Shown: positions 52,066 through 61,570 of the stretch, in pieces | Layout: the number at the start of each line of letters is the position of its first letter | Position numbering within the stretch: the first letter of the stretch is position 1 | NCBI GenBank assembly: GCA_963703565.1 | Contig: CAVPEW010000075.1 | Span: forward strand, 62,001-126,000 | Origin: CAVPEW01 sp963703565 | GTDB lineage: Bacteria; Actinomycetota; Acidimicrobiia; Acidimicrobiales; VFJN01 | Length of the DNA stretch: 64,000 nt | Direction: 5' to 3' | Position numbers and translations under genes: made by a program | The notes under the pieces: generated by a model | Database searches by the model: none | Seen by the model: the letters and a program-made list of their open reading frames with translations, nothing else | Told to the model about the DNA's origin: nothing

Positions 52066-53234
52066 GCGTCCTCCTGACCGAGGATGAGGGTGGCGCTGCC
52101 CATGCGGTTGGCGAGCGAGCCGCCGGTTCCGTGGGCGAGCACGAGGGAGCAGTCCGGGACCTGGACCGCGGGGAACGCCTGACCTCGCAGCTGGCGCACC
52201 GCCTCGATCACCTTGGTCATGCCGCCCCGGTTGGCGGGGTGGTTGTTGCAGAGCCCGCCGCCGTCGGTGTTGAACGGCAACCGACCGCCGGGCGATCGCA
52301 GTCCCTGGTCGGCTACGAAGGCCCCGCCCTTGCCCTTCTCGCAGAAGCCCAGGTCCTCGATGGTCTCGAGCACGGTGATGGTGAACGAGTCGTAGATCGA
52401 CGCGTACCGGATGTCCGCCGGCGTCACGCCCGCCTCCTCGAAGGCCCTGGGCCCGGACCAGCGGGCGCCGGTGTAGGTGAGGTCGATTCGCCCGTTGTTG
52501 GTGTGCTTGGGCGACTCTCCGTGCCCCAGCACCTTGGCCTGGGTGCGACCGAGGTCGCGGGCGACCTCGGGGCTCACCACCACGAGGGCCCCGCCGCCGT
52601 CGGTGATCACGCAGCAGTCGAGGCGGTGGAGGGGGTCGGCGACCAGCGGCGAGTTGACCACCTCGTCGACGGTCACCGCCTTGGCAAGGAACGCGTTGGC
52701 GTTGTACTGGGCGTGGTGGGACGCCGCGACCTTGATCTCGGCCAGCTGCTCGGAGGTCGTGCCGTACTCGTGCATGTGACGCCTCGCCGCCAACGCGTAG
52801 CCACTCACGATCGAGGATCCGTAGGCGAGCTCGAAGCCGCCCTCGGGGGCGCCTGTGAACATGGCCTGGCCGCCCATCATCGACATCGGGTCCGAGCGGG
52901 GCAGCCCGGCGAGGGTGACGAGAGCCACGCTGCACTTGCCGGCAGCGATGGCCGCCGCCGCATGACCCACGTGGACCAGATAGGACGAGCCCCCCGTCTC
53001 GGTGGAGTCGATGTAGCTCAGCTTGAGCCCCAGGTACTCGGCCATGGACATGCCGCCGAAACCCGGCGCGTCGCCGGCGCAGAAGTAGGCGTCCACGTCG
53101 GAGGTGGTCAGCCCAGCGTCGGCAAGGGCACCGAGCGCCACGTCGGCATGGACCTGTGCCACGGTGCGGTCCGGGATGGTCCGGAGCGGGTGCTCGTAGA
53201 TCCCAGCTATGAACGCCTTGCCACGGATGGTCAC
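52062..53234 (-). CDS. Thiolase-like (Ltp/SCPx-type) protein without the nucleophilic Cys
   Basis: A 390-residue thiolase-fold protein. The nucleophile region reads IDSTETGGSSYLV with no Cys; the distal part keeps LCNNHPANRGG. GTG at 53234 follows GAGGAGATCGACA and leaves out upstream low-complexity residues. Together with the DUF35 gene it forms a second Ltp-type unit in the window; a retro-aldolase-like activity on CoA thioesters is the best guess. Divergent from the clamp-like unknown gene. Confidence 0.85.
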   Translation of the reverse strand: MTIRGKAFIAGIYEHPLRTIPDRTVAQVHADVALGALADAGLTTSDVDAYFCAGDAPGFGGMSMAEYLGLKLSYIDSTETGGSSYLVHVGHAAAAIAAGKCSVALVTLAGLPRSDPMSMMGGQAMFTGAPEGGFELAYGSSIVSGYALAARRHMHEYGTTSEQLAEIKVAASHHAQYNANAFLAKAVTVDEVVNSPLVADPLHRLDCCVITDGGGALVVVSPEVARDLGRTQAKVLGHGESPKHTNNGRIDLTYTGARWSGPRAFEEAGVTPADIRYASIYDSFTITVLETIEDLGFCEKGKGGAFVADQGLRSPGGRLPFNTDGGGLCNNHPANRGGMTKVIEAVRQLRGQAFPAVQVPDCSLVLAHGTGGSLANRMGSATLILGQEDA

Positions 53235-53419
53235 TGTCGATCTCCTCGAGGTCCGAGGGAGATCGACACGGCTCGACCCGACCCCCCTCCGGCGAAAGCC
53301 GCCAACGTTGGCGCCGGGGCCCATCGGGCGTCAACTCCGTCGCCTGCGCGCCGGGCAGCGGCGCCGGGTCGTCGGACCCACGGCGTAGGTTGCGACGAGT
53401 CGAAGCGTAGGGAGGCGCC

Positions 53420-54601
53420 GTGGAGCTCTCAGTGCCGGTGGACCAGCTCGAGCGGGTCGCGGGATTGCTGGCAACGGCCAGCAGCGACCGTGGTGCCGCT
53501 CTGCCGGCGGTGGTCTGGGCCCAGGTCGTGCCGGGCGGTGTGCGCTGGCTGGTACGAGCCCCGGGTGCGTTCTTCGAGCTCGGCAGCCCGGGCCGCATCC
53601 TGGCGTCGATGGCCCTGCCCGCCGAGCTGGTCGAGGTGCTGGCCGAGCACGCTCGGGTCCTCGCTGTGCCGAGCATCCGCCTCGATACCGATGCGCCCGG
53701 CACCGTGGGCCTGGGCATGCTCACGGTCGTGGTCCCGCGTCTGGACGAGATCGAGCTGGCCGCACTCACCGCCGGGGTCGACGCAGAGCCCGCCGCGCAG
53801 GTGCCCGTCGACGACCGCCTGGAGACCGGCCCTGCAGGGCAGCGGCGACCACGCCTGGAGGTGGATCGTGGCACGTTCCTGGCCGGGCTCGACGCTGCAA
53901 TGGCCCACCCGGCCCACTGCGACGCCTTGCCGGAGGTCCTGGTGACCGCCGATCCGGACTCGGCGACGATCGCTCTGCGACGCACGAGGCCGGGCCCGGC
54001 AGGGCCGGTCTCCCTCGTACCCATGACCGGCGACGCCCGGCTGACGATGCGCCTTCGTGCCGACATCGTCGGCGAGCTGATCCGGCGCCTGGTCGAGCCG
54101 GGGATGCTGGAGCTGGAAGTGGTCCGCTCCGCCCCGACGGTGGGCTCCGACGACGGCTCGCGCTGGCTCACCGGTCGCACCGGTGAGGGCGTGCGCTTCG
54201 GCTTGCTCGCCGGCGACGGGCGGGCAGAAGCCCGCCGGCACGACATCGAGGCCGCCATCTCGGCCCTGATGGAGCTGCCGGCCGACGCAGCCGAAGCCCT
54301 GCGCGACCTCGAAGGCGACTATCCCGTCGCCTACGACGGGCGCCGGTACTACGCCCGCCTGCGGGCCGCGGATCGCGACGGCGTCGCCTGGGAGCCTCGC
54401 GTTCGCATAACGACGTTCGTGCCAGGCCCGAACCCGGATGTCGAGGCAGCGGCTCGAGCCGAGAAGATCGGCCCTGTCGTCCAGCCCGACGGATCCCTGG
54501 CCCTGAGCATCGACCTCGCCCTCGATCCGCTCGGCGACTTCGTGGCCCGGGCCGATGAAGCGGTGCGAACTCTGCACCTCGTCACCGCCGGCTCGGACTG
54601 A
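53420..54601 (+). CDS. Uncharacterised three-segment protein
   Basis: A 393-residue soluble protein I cannot assign to a family. It appears to have three segments of about 115-135 residues: 1-115 (ELSVPVDQLERVAGLLA, SMALPAELVEVLAEHARVL), 140-270 (LEVDRGTFLAGLDAAMAHP, LTMRLRADIVGELIRRL) and 275-393 (DIEAAISALMEL, LSIDLALDPLGDFVARA). The repeated helix-strand pattern recalls a sliding-clamp (DnaN) layout, but conserved residues are too few to claim this. GTG start. A TAGGTT -10-like element lies upstream (about 53386). Confidence 0.7.
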   Translation: MELSVPVDQLERVAGLLATASSDRGAALPAVVWAQVVPGGVRWLVRAPGAFFELGSPGRILASMALPAELVEVLAEHARVLAVPSIRLDTDAPGTVGLGMLTVVVPRLDEIELAALTAGVDAEPAAQVPVDDRLETGPAGQRRPRLEVDRGTFLAGLDAAMAHPAHCDALPEVLVTADPDSATIALRRTRPGPAGPVSLVPMTGDARLTMRLRADIVGELIRRLVEPGMLELEVVRSAPTVGSDDGSRWLTGRTGEGVRFGLLAGDGRAEARRHDIEAAISALMELPADAAEALRDLEGDYPVAYDGRRYYARLRAADRDGVAWEPRVRITTFVPGPNPDVEAAARAEKIGPVVQPDGSLALSIDLALDPLGDFVARADEAVRTLHLVTAGSD

Positions 54602-54668
54602 CTCGACCGTCCGGCACGGCTTCGCCACCTGAGGGGGGCGCCGGAGGGACCCGGCACCGCTTCTCGGG

Positions 54669-57026
54669 TCAGCGCATGCCGGACAGGACCGGCTCGCGCT
54701 CGTCGTCTGGGTCCTCGTCGACGGGGTCGGCATGGCCCTCGACGTCGACGTTGGGCAGGATGCGGTCGAGCCAGCGCGGCAGCCACCAGTTGGCCCCGCC
54801 GAGCAGCTCCATGGTGGCCGGGACCAGCAGCATCCGGACCACTGTGGCGTCGAGGAAGATGGCCGACGCGAGGCCGACTCCCATCAGCTTGGTGATCCGG
54901 TTGTTCTCCAGGATGAAGCTGCCGAACACGAACACCATGATCAGCGCCGCGGCGGTTATCACCTTCGCCGTTGCAGCCAGGCCGTCGGCGACCGAGGAAT
55001 GGCTGTCGCCTGTGCGCTTCCACTCCTCGCGGACCCGTGAGAGCAGGAACACCTCGTAGTCCATGGAGAGCCCGAACACGATGGCGAACAGCATCATGGG
55101 GATGAACGGCTCGATGGGTGCAGGCTGCACCCCGGTCAGGTCGCTCAACCAACCCCACTGGAACAGCGCGACCACCACCCCGTAGGCCGCACCGATGGAG
55201 ATCAGGTTCATGACCACGGCCTTGAGCGGCACCAGCAGCGAGCGGAAGACCGTCATGAGCAGCAGGAACGACAGGGTCAGGACGCCCCCGAAGAAGAGCG
55301 GCAGCCGGGCGGCCAGGTAGTCGGAGAAGTCGACCAGGACCCCGACGCTGCCGGTGACGGCGATGTCGACGCCAGCCGCCTCCTCGACCGGTGGGAGCAC
55401 GTCATCGCGCAGCCGGTTGACCAGATCGGTCGTGGCGGCGTCCTGGGGTGACGTCTTGGGCGTGACGTTCCAGAGCACCGCGTCGGCGCCCGCCAGGCTG
55501 TCGCTCGGATCGGGACCGTTGCCGAAGGGGGGCGACACTCGGGTCACGCCGCGGTCGTCCTCGATGGCCCGTGTGATCTGATCGAGCGCCGCGGGGTCGG
55601 CGCCCTGCGGCAGCTCCGAGGCCAGGATGAAAGGACCGTTGTAGCCGGGGCCGAAACCGTCGGCGACGAGGTCATAGGCCTTGCGGGTCGTGGTGTCCTT
55701 GGCGAAGTTGCCCTCGTCGGAGAAGCCCAGCCGCAGCCCGAACACCGGCAGCGCCAGTACCACCAGCAATGACGCGCCCGCCACCACCGAGGTCCACGGA
55801 CGGCGCTGCACGAACCTGCTCCAACGGTAGGAGGTGGTACGACGCAGCTCGGGCCGAGGCCGCGCCGGCACCTCCCGCCTGAGCGGAGCGAAGAACGAGC
55901 CCAGGACGAGGGTGGCGACCGCGGCGACGCCCAGACCGGCCGCCAGCGGGACGATGTCGAGGGCGATGCCAATGAGGGCCAGCGCCACGCATCCCGCGGC
56001 GATCAGCCCCCTCCACCTCGTGGTCTCGACGCGGTGCCCTGCCAGGCCCAGCAGCGCCGGGAGCAACGTGACCGAGGCGGCGACGGTGCAAGCCACCACG
56101 GCGGCTGCGCCGAAGGCCAGCCCCTGCACGAAGCTGACGCCCATCAGCAGCAGGCCCATGAGCGAGATCACGACCGTGGTCCCGGCGAAGACCACCGCTC
56201 GCCCGGCGGTGTCGATGGCGATGGCGACCGACTCGGCCACCGTGTGGCCAACCGAGAGCTGCTCTCGGTACCGGGTGACTATGAAGAGGGCGTAGTCGAT
56301 GCCGGCGCCCAGGCCGATCATGACGCCCAGCGCGGTGGCGAAGTCCGGGATGGTCAGGACGTGGCTGAGCAGCACTACGAAGACGCTGCCGACGCCGATG
56401 CCGAACAGGGCCACGCCCACGGGCAGGCCCATGGCCAGCACGGAGCCGAACGAGATGATGAGGATGGCGATGGCGAAGGCCAGGCCGAGGACCTCGGATG
56501 AGGGCTGCTCGAACTCGGCCAGGATTGCGCCGCCAACCTCGACCTCTAGGCCGTCGACCTTGGGGATCTCTGCCTTGATGGCCTTGCCGATGTCCTGGCC
56601 CTCTTCGAACTCGACGTCCTCGGGCAGCTCGACGGTGGCGAAGGCCACCTTGCCGGCGTATTCGCCCGTCGTGGAGATCTGCTCGCCTCGGCTCTCGGGC
56701 GAGTAGGGGCTCACCACGCGGCTCACGTCGGGCAGGTCGGCGACCGAGTCGAAGAAGGCGCTCATCTCCCGTGTGACGGTGGGATCGGCGACGCCCTGCT
56801 CGGCTCGGAAAACGAGCTGGACCTGCTGGCCGGTTCCCAGCCCAGCAAAGCCTTCGTCGAGGATGTCGAAGCCCCGGCGCGACTCCACGTCGGGAAGGGC
56901 GAACTCCTGGCGGAACTTGTTGCCCGTAGCGCCGGACACGGCGCCGCCCACTATGAGGACTCCCACCCAAGCCGCAAGTACGACCTTCCCGTGGTCGTGA
57001 CACCATCTGCCCAACCGAGCGAACAC
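54669..57026 (-). CDS. MMPL/RND-family membrane transporter
   Basis: A 785-residue polytopic exporter with two repeated halves, each with a large extracytoplasmic loop and six membrane segments. The RND signature is present: IGLGAGIDYALFIVTRYREQL in half one and FGLSMDYEVFLLSRVREEW in half two, with the charged GxxxDY-type residues used for proton coupling. MmpL homologues export lipids or drugs in actinobacteria. GTG at 57026 is chosen for the GGAGG just upstream; ATG at 57077 is an alternative. Convergent with the clamp-like unknown gene. Confidence 0.92.
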   Translation of the reverse strand: MFARLGRWCHDHGKVVLAAWVGVLIVGGAVSGATGNKFRQEFALPDVESRRGFDILDEGFAGLGTGQQVQLVFRAEQGVADPTVTREMSAFFDSVADLPDVSRVVSPYSPESRGEQISTTGEYAGKVAFATVELPEDVEFEEGQDIGKAIKAEIPKVDGLEVEVGGAILAEFEQPSSEVLGLAFAIAILIISFGSVLAMGLPVGVALFGIGVGSVFVVLLSHVLTIPDFATALGVMIGLGAGIDYALFIVTRYREQLSVGHTVAESVAIAIDTAGRAVVFAGTTVVISLMGLLLMGVSFVQGLAFGAAAVVACTVAASVTLLPALLGLAGHRVETTRWRGLIAAGCVALALIGIALDIVPLAAGLGVAAVATLVLGSFFAPLRREVPARPRPELRRTTSYRWSRFVQRRPWTSVVAGASLLVVLALPVFGLRLGFSDEGNFAKDTTTRKAYDLVADGFGPGYNGPFILASELPQGADPAALDQITRAIEDDRGVTRVSPPFGNGPDPSDSLAGADAVLWNVTPKTSPQDAATTDLVNRLRDDVLPPVEEAAGVDIAVTGSVGVLVDFSDYLAARLPLFFGGVLTLSFLLLMTVFRSLLVPLKAVVMNLISIGAAYGVVVALFQWGWLSDLTGVQPAPIEPFIPMMLFAIVFGLSMDYEVFLLSRVREEWKRTGDSHSSVADGLAATAKVITAAALIMVFVFGSFILENNRITKLMGVGLASAIFLDATVVRMLLVPATMELLGGANWWLPRWLDRILPNVDVEGHADPVDEDPDDEREPVLSGMR

Positions 57027-57287
57027 GGATCCTCCAAAGCGCGGGGTCAGGGGGGTTCCCGCAAGGCCGCCATACATGCGGAGGGTCCCATTGTGGCGCG
57101 CGATGGTGGGGAACTCCAACGACCAACTCCCCGGGTTTATGAGACTTGCGTCACAGGACCCTCGCCAAACCCGCCGCGCGTTCCCAGCCAGTTGCCAGCT
57201 GGGGGGGCGACCATCGCTGCGAGCCGCCGATCGGGGCGCGCCACCCCAAGAGCGCCCCACGGGCGCTGAGAGACCGAGGAGGAACAG

Positions 57288-58043
57288 ATGCTCCGAACAC
57301 GAGGCGCCATCACCGCAGTGAGTGCCGCAGTCGTGGGCGGCGGGCTGGTCGCCGTGACGATCGGCGGGCCGTCGCTGTCGGCGGCCGAGGTGCCGCTCAG
57401 CGACGTGCTCGCCACGCAGGACGTCGGCGAAGCGACCGGGGGCAGGCCGCGTGCAGAGCACGATGGCGTGGTCCTGGACGCCGCGGCGGCAGCGTTGGGG
57501 ATCTCAGGTGACGATCTGCGCAGCCGACTCGAGGCGGGCGACACAATCGCCGAGATCGCCGGCGAGCGCAGCGTGGACCTGGCCACGGTGACGGCCGCCA
57601 TGGTGGACACCGGGGAGAAGGCAATCGACGAGCGGGCGGCGGCGGCGAAGGAGGCGCTGCCCGACCGGGTCGACCGGCTGGTGGAGGGAGACTGGCAGGA
57701 CTGGGGTCCCCGCGGCCCCGGGGGACACGGCGAGCACGGTCCGGGACTGCTCGGCCACTCGTGGCTGCGCACTGCGGCCGACGTGATCGGGATCGAACCC
57801 CAAGCGCTGCGCGACGCGCTACGCGATGGCCGCAGCCTGGCCGACATCGCCGACGAGAAAGGCGTGAGCCGCGACACTCTGGTGCAGGGCCTGCTGGCTC
57901 CCGTGACCGAGCGGATCGACCAACGGGTCGCCGCGGGTGACCTCGACGCAGATCGGGCCCAGGCGCTGAAGGACCGGCTCGGCGATTGGGTGGAACGGCT
58001 CGTCGAGCGACCTGGCCCGGAGCCCGACGACGGAGCCGACTGA
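57288..58043 (+). CDS. Secreted protein with two helical repeats
   Basis: A 251-residue protein with a signal peptide (about 1-32, ending SLSAAE) and two related helical modules. Each has an Ala/Ile-Gly-Ile-x-x-x-x-Leu start and a conserved block (LGISGDDLRSRLEAGDTIAEIA, about 69-90; IGIEPQALRDALRDGRSLADIA, about 167-188). Between them is a GPRGPGGHGEHGP linker. This tandem design occurs in secreted actinobacterial proteins of unknown function. ATG at 57288 follows GAGGAGGAAC. Ends at a strong terminator. Confidence 0.75.
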   Translation: MLRTRGAITAVSAAVVGGGLVAVTIGGPSLSAAEVPLSDVLATQDVGEATGGRPRAEHDGVVLDAAAAALGISGDDLRSRLEAGDTIAEIAGERSVDLATVTAAMVDTGEKAIDERAAAAKEALPDRVDRLVEGDWQDWGPRGPGGHGEHGPGLLGHSWLRTAADVIGIEPQALRDALRDGRSLADIADEKGVSRDTLVQGLLAPVTERIDQRVAAGDLDADRAQALKDRLGDWVERLVERPGPEPDDGAD

Positions 58044-58084
58044 GGCCCCTCGCGAGCGGTCGGGAAGCTCCCGCAGGCGAAGAA

Positions 58085-58116
58085 GGGGACGGGCGCCGGG
58101 CGGGGCGCCCGTCCCC
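58085..58116 (+). terminator. GC-rich hairpin after secreted repeat protein
   Basis: Perfect 13-bp stem, 58085-58097 with 58104-58116, loop GGGCGG, 42 bases after the stop codon. Followed by ACACC rather than a T-run. Confidence 0.7.
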
Positions 58117-58254
58117 ACACCCAGGCCCGGCGGGCGGACCAGACCCAGGTGTCGCGGGGCTGGGGCGACTCGCGCCGTCCGCCGACCCCGTGATGAACGG
58201 CCCCTCAGGACCTACGTCGAAGGTACACCCTCGGCCAAGCGTGGACCCGTTACC

Positions 58255-58653
58255 TCAGAGCTGCTTGTGGAGCCGATCCACCTCGATCCGCAACAGCACC
58301 CGCTCCGAGCCGATCGGCTGGGCGTAGTCGGCCCCGGTGTACAGGTTCGACAGCCGATCCAGGTGCGCCCGGGGCTCCTCACCGGTGACCTTCCCGACGA
58401 CGCGGCCTCTCGCTTCCACGTAGCGGTACGGCGTCTCCTGGTCGATGACGGTCACCACCACCCGAGGGTCACGTTCGACGTTGCGGACCTTCTGGCGCTC
58501 GATCTCGGTGTTGATCAGCAGGTGCTCACCGTCGGCATCGACCCACATGATCTGTGTCGAGGGGGTGCCGGCAGGCCCGAGGGTGGTGAAGGCGGCGAAG
58601 TTCGGGCCAGACGCCATCGTGTGCAGATCGGGATCGAGCGACATGTCCCCCAC
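58255..58653 (-). CDS. PPOX-class (F420-type) oxidoreductase-like protein
   Basis: A 132-residue split-barrel protein (FAAFTTLGPAGTPSTQIMWV, HLLINTEIERQKVRNVERDP, YVEARGRVVGK). This family binds FMN or F420 and reduces quinones, biliverdin or pyridoxine-type substrates. Start at GTG 58653 or ATG 58644. Its tail is convergent with the secreted repeat gene, and 211 bases lie between them. Confidence 0.85.
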   Translation of the reverse strand: MGDMSLDPDLHTMASGPNFAAFTTLGPAGTPSTQIMWVDADGEHLLINTEIERQKVRNVERDPRVVVTVIDQETPYRYVEARGRVVGKVTGEEPRAHLDRLSNLYTGADYAQPIGSERVLLRIEVDRLHKQL

Positions 58654-58785
58654 CGTACCGACGGTGTGACAGCGCCCGGTTGCCTGCGCCCAGCACGATC
58701 GGTCGTCGGCGCACTAGCATGTGAACCGCAAGGCGAGTGGTCATCAGGGACCCCTCCATCAGCAAGCAGGAGCGACTAGGGTCAA

Positions 58786-58986
58786 ATGGCCACTGGCACT
58801 GTGAAGTTCTTCAACAACGACAAGGGCTACGGGTTCATCACCCGGCCCGACGGTCCGGATCTCTTCGTCCACTTCTCGAACATCGCCGGCAGCGGCTACC
58901 GCTCTCTCGAGGACGGTGCCAACGTCGAGTTCGAGGTCGCACCGGGTCGCAAGGGCGACGAGGCGGTCAACGTCCGGGTCATCTAG
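58786..58986 (+). CDS. cspA: Cold-shock-domain RNA chaperone
   Basis: A 66-residue single cold-shock domain with RNP1 (KGYGFI), RNP2 (LFVHFS) and the standard N-terminus GTVKFFNN. It melts RNA secondary structures. ATG start; the 5' leader from about 58720 contains CAAGCAGGAGC ribosome-binding sequence. A TTCG-capped terminator follows the stop. Confidence 0.95.
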   Translation: MATGTVKFFNNDKGYGFITRPDGPDLFVHFSNIAGSGYRSLEDGANVEFEVAPGRKGDEAVNVRVI

Positions 58987-59008
58987 CCCGAGACCTCCGT
59001 TCGACGGC

Positions 59009-59036
59009 GACGGGGTGGCCTTCGGGCCGCCCCGTC
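59009..59036 (+). terminator. TTCG-loop terminator after cspA
   Basis: A 12-bp stem (59009-59020 with 59025-59036, one G-T pair) with an exceptionally stable TTCG tetraloop, 22 bases after the stop codon. Followed by a short TTC. Confidence 0.75.
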
Positions 59037-59076
59037 TTCGCGGCCCGGCCCGTCATCGCGGCCCGGCCCGCCTCTC

Positions 59077-60118
59077 TCAGACCGCCGGAGCGTCGTCCAG
59101 GTGGACCTCGACGAGCGCACCCACGCCGTCGGGCGGCTCGACGATCTCGATGGATCCAGCCAGCAACTCGACCAGGGTGCGAGCCAGGGGCAGTCCGACG
59201 CCGAGGCCCGGGACGGTGGTGGTCGCCCGGCCGCGGGTGAACATCTCGAACGCCACCGGACGCACATCGGGTGAGAACCCGGGGCCTCGGTCGCGCACCG
59301 AGATCGCCCACCGATTCCCTTCGGGGCGGACCATGATCTCTGCCGCGCCCGCGTGCTTGAGCGAGTTGTCGACCACGAGGCCCAGCGCCCTGGCCAGGAG
59401 GCCCGGGTCGGCCACCACGCGTGCCGCCGGCACGTGGCCGATCACGACAGAGTCCGGGTCGACGACACCGGCCCGCACCGAGGCCAGGACCGCGTCGAGC
59501 TGCACCGCCTCGAGCGATGGCGTCAGCACCCCCACCTCGAGTCGCGACAGCAGCAGCAGCTCCTCGACGAGCACGGCCAGGCGCACGGCAGCGCCGCGCG
59601 ACCGCTCGACCATGTGTCGGCGCTGGTCGGCGCCGAGAGACTCTCCGTGCCCGAGCAGGGTGTCGAGGTAGCCGTTGAGGATGGTGATCGGCGTCCGCAA
59701 CTCGTGGGAGACCCGGCTGATGAAGTCCGACTTCAAGCGCTCGAGGCTCCGCGATCTCCTCGTAGCGCCGGTTGCGCTCGATCGCACTGCCGACGTGGAC
59801 GGCGGCTATCGCCAAGAGGTCCTTTCCGAAGTCGTCGAACGACGGCCCCGCTGGCACGACCGTGAACCGCCCGAGAGAGCGGTCGTAACCGCCGACCTCG
59901 AGCGCCACCGGTTCACCGGGCGCGACGTCGGTGGCGCTGGTCACCTCCCGGTGCGTGCCGTCCGTGAGCTCCAGCGTGGCCGAGGCGATGGGCAGCACCG
60001 GCGACAGCACCGCCACGGTGCGCCCCAGCACAGCGTCTGCGCCGAGCGCGCCGGCCAGGTCGTGGGCGAGCACGGCCACGACCCGGACCAGCTCGGAGGC
60101 TCGAGGCATGGCAGGCAT
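59077..60118 (-). pseudogene. GAF-type sensor histidine kinase, broken by a +1 frameshift
   Basis: Two frames for one protein of about 347 residues. The N-terminal part (VRVVAVLAHDLAGALGADAVL, LLAIAAVHVGSAIERN) is a GAF-like cytosolic sensor. The C-terminal part (LKSDFISRVSHELRTPITIL with the His, then HATPase: VVDNSLKHAG, DRGPGFSP, GLGVGLPLARTL) is in another frame. Removing one G at 59745-59746 joins AELERLKSDF. The total length (1042) is one base over a multiple of three. ATG at 60118 or 60109. Likely intact in the organism. Confidence 0.85.
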
Positions 60119-60267
60119 GATGCCCGAAGCGCGAGCCGGCGGCATCCGCGACGAGGCCTCCGGCGCACCGGAGTACCTCGGGGCGACCACGGCCGGGGTG
60201 GTTTGCGCCACGTCGATCCGACGACCACACTCGGCCGTCCGGGAAACGTCGACAAAGGAGCAGGCCG

Positions 60268-61455
60268 ATGGCAACTGCCGTGATCGTGGACGCCGTCCGC
60301 AGCGCCGGGGGCAAGCGCAACGGGAAGCTGTCCGGCTGGCACCCGGCGGACCTCGCCAGCGAGGTCCTCAACGCTCTCGTCGAGCGCAACAACCTCGACC
60401 CCGCCCAGGTCGAGGACGTGATCATGGGATGCGTCATGCAGGTCGGCAACCAGGCCGCCAACATCGGCCGGGCCGCCGTGCTGGCAGCGGGCTGGCCCGA
60501 GGAGGTACCGGCCACCAGCATCGACCGCCAGTGCGGCTCGTCGCAGCAGGCAGCCCACTTCGCGGCGCAGGGCGTGATCGCTGGGGCCTACGACATCGTC
60601 GTCGCCGCGGGCGTGGAGGTCATGACCACGACCCCGATGGGCGCCTCGATGATCCCCGGCTCGATCCCGTTCGGGCCACGGGTGATGGAACGCTACGCAT
60701 CGATCGGCGGGATGGTCCCCCAGGGCATCGGGGCCGAGATGATCGCCGACAAGTGGGGCCTGTCGCGAGAGGACCTGGACGCCTTCGGGGCGGAGTCGCA
60801 ACGCCGCGCGATGGTCGCCACCGAGGAGGGCCGCTTCGAGAACGAGATCATCGCCCTGCCGGAGAAGCGCCTCGACAAGGAGACCGGGAACCTGGTCGAG
60901 AGCGACGAGCTGGTCACCCGCGACGAGGGGATCCGCCCCGGCACGACAGTGGAGACCCTCGCCAAGCTGAAGCCGGCGTTCAAGCCGGACGGCAAGGTCA
61001 CCGCCGGCACGTCCTCCCAGATCACCGACGGTGCCTCGGCCGCGCTGATCATGAGCGAGGAGCGGGCGAACCAGCTCGGTCTGCGTCCCAGGGCGCGCTT
61101 CCACACGTTCGCGCTGGCCGGTGTCGACCCGATCACCATGCTTACCGGCCCCATCCCCGCCACCCACAAGGCACTGGAGAAGTCGGGCCTGTCGATCGAC
61201 GACATCGACCTGTTCGAGGTCAACGAGGCTTTCGCATCCGTCGTGCTGGCCTGGGAGAAGGAGCTGCACCCCGACATGTCCCGCGTCAACCCCAACGGCG
61301 GCGCCATCGCCCTGGGCCACCCGCTGGGCTGCTCGGGCACCAAGTTGCTGGCGACGCTGGTCAACGAGCTGGAGCGCACCGGCGGGCGCTACGGCCTGCA
61401 GACGATGTGCGAGGGTGGCGGGATGGCCAACGCCACCATCATCGAGCGCCTCTGA
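60268..61455 (+). CDS. Acetyl-CoA C-acetyltransferase (thiolase) with intact catalytic residues
   Basis: A 395-residue classical thiolase. The nucleophile Cys89 in SIDRQCGSSQQA, His351 in GAIALGHPLG and Cys355 in PLGCSGTK are all in place, unlike the Cys-less thiolase-fold proteins elsewhere in the window. It cleaves beta-ketoacyl-CoA or condenses acetyl-CoA. ATG at 60268 with AAGGAGCAGGCCG upstream. Followed by a strong terminator. Confidence 0.95.
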   Translation: MATAVIVDAVRSAGGKRNGKLSGWHPADLASEVLNALVERNNLDPAQVEDVIMGCVMQVGNQAANIGRAAVLAAGWPEEVPATSIDRQCGSSQQAAHFAAQGVIAGAYDIVVAAGVEVMTTTPMGASMIPGSIPFGPRVMERYASIGGMVPQGIGAEMIADKWGLSREDLDAFGAESQRRAMVATEEGRFENEIIALPEKRLDKETGNLVESDELVTRDEGIRPGTTVETLAKLKPAFKPDGKVTAGTSSQITDGASAALIMSEERANQLGLRPRARFHTFALAGVDPITMLTGPIPATHKALEKSGLSIDDIDLFEVNEAFASVVLAWEKELHPDMSRVNPNGGAIALGHPLGCSGTKLLATLVNELERTGGRYGLQTMCEGGGMANATIIERL

Positions 61456-61506
61456 ACCTGCCCTGCACGATCGCCGGCCCCTCGGGACCGGAGTCGCTGC
61501 CGGCCT

Positions 61507-61540
61507 GACGACGGTCCGTCCCCCTGGGCGGGCCGTCGTC
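61507..61540 (+). terminator. Long hairpin after thiolase
   Basis: A 15-bp stem with G-T pairs allowed (61507-61521 with 61526-61540) and a CCCT loop, 51 bases after the thiolase stop. Confidence 0.7.
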
Positions 61541-61570
61541 GCGTCCAGCGGCGGGCCCTAACCTGGGCGG

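Noticed and set aside
51661..54258. Long minus-strand ORF of 865 codons spanning the DUF35 and thiolase region
   Set aside because: Only its last 134 codons are a real DUF35 gene. The upstream part is Arg/Ser/Pro-rich shadow coding opposite or out of frame with the thiolase and the clamp-like gene, as expected in very GC-rich DNA.
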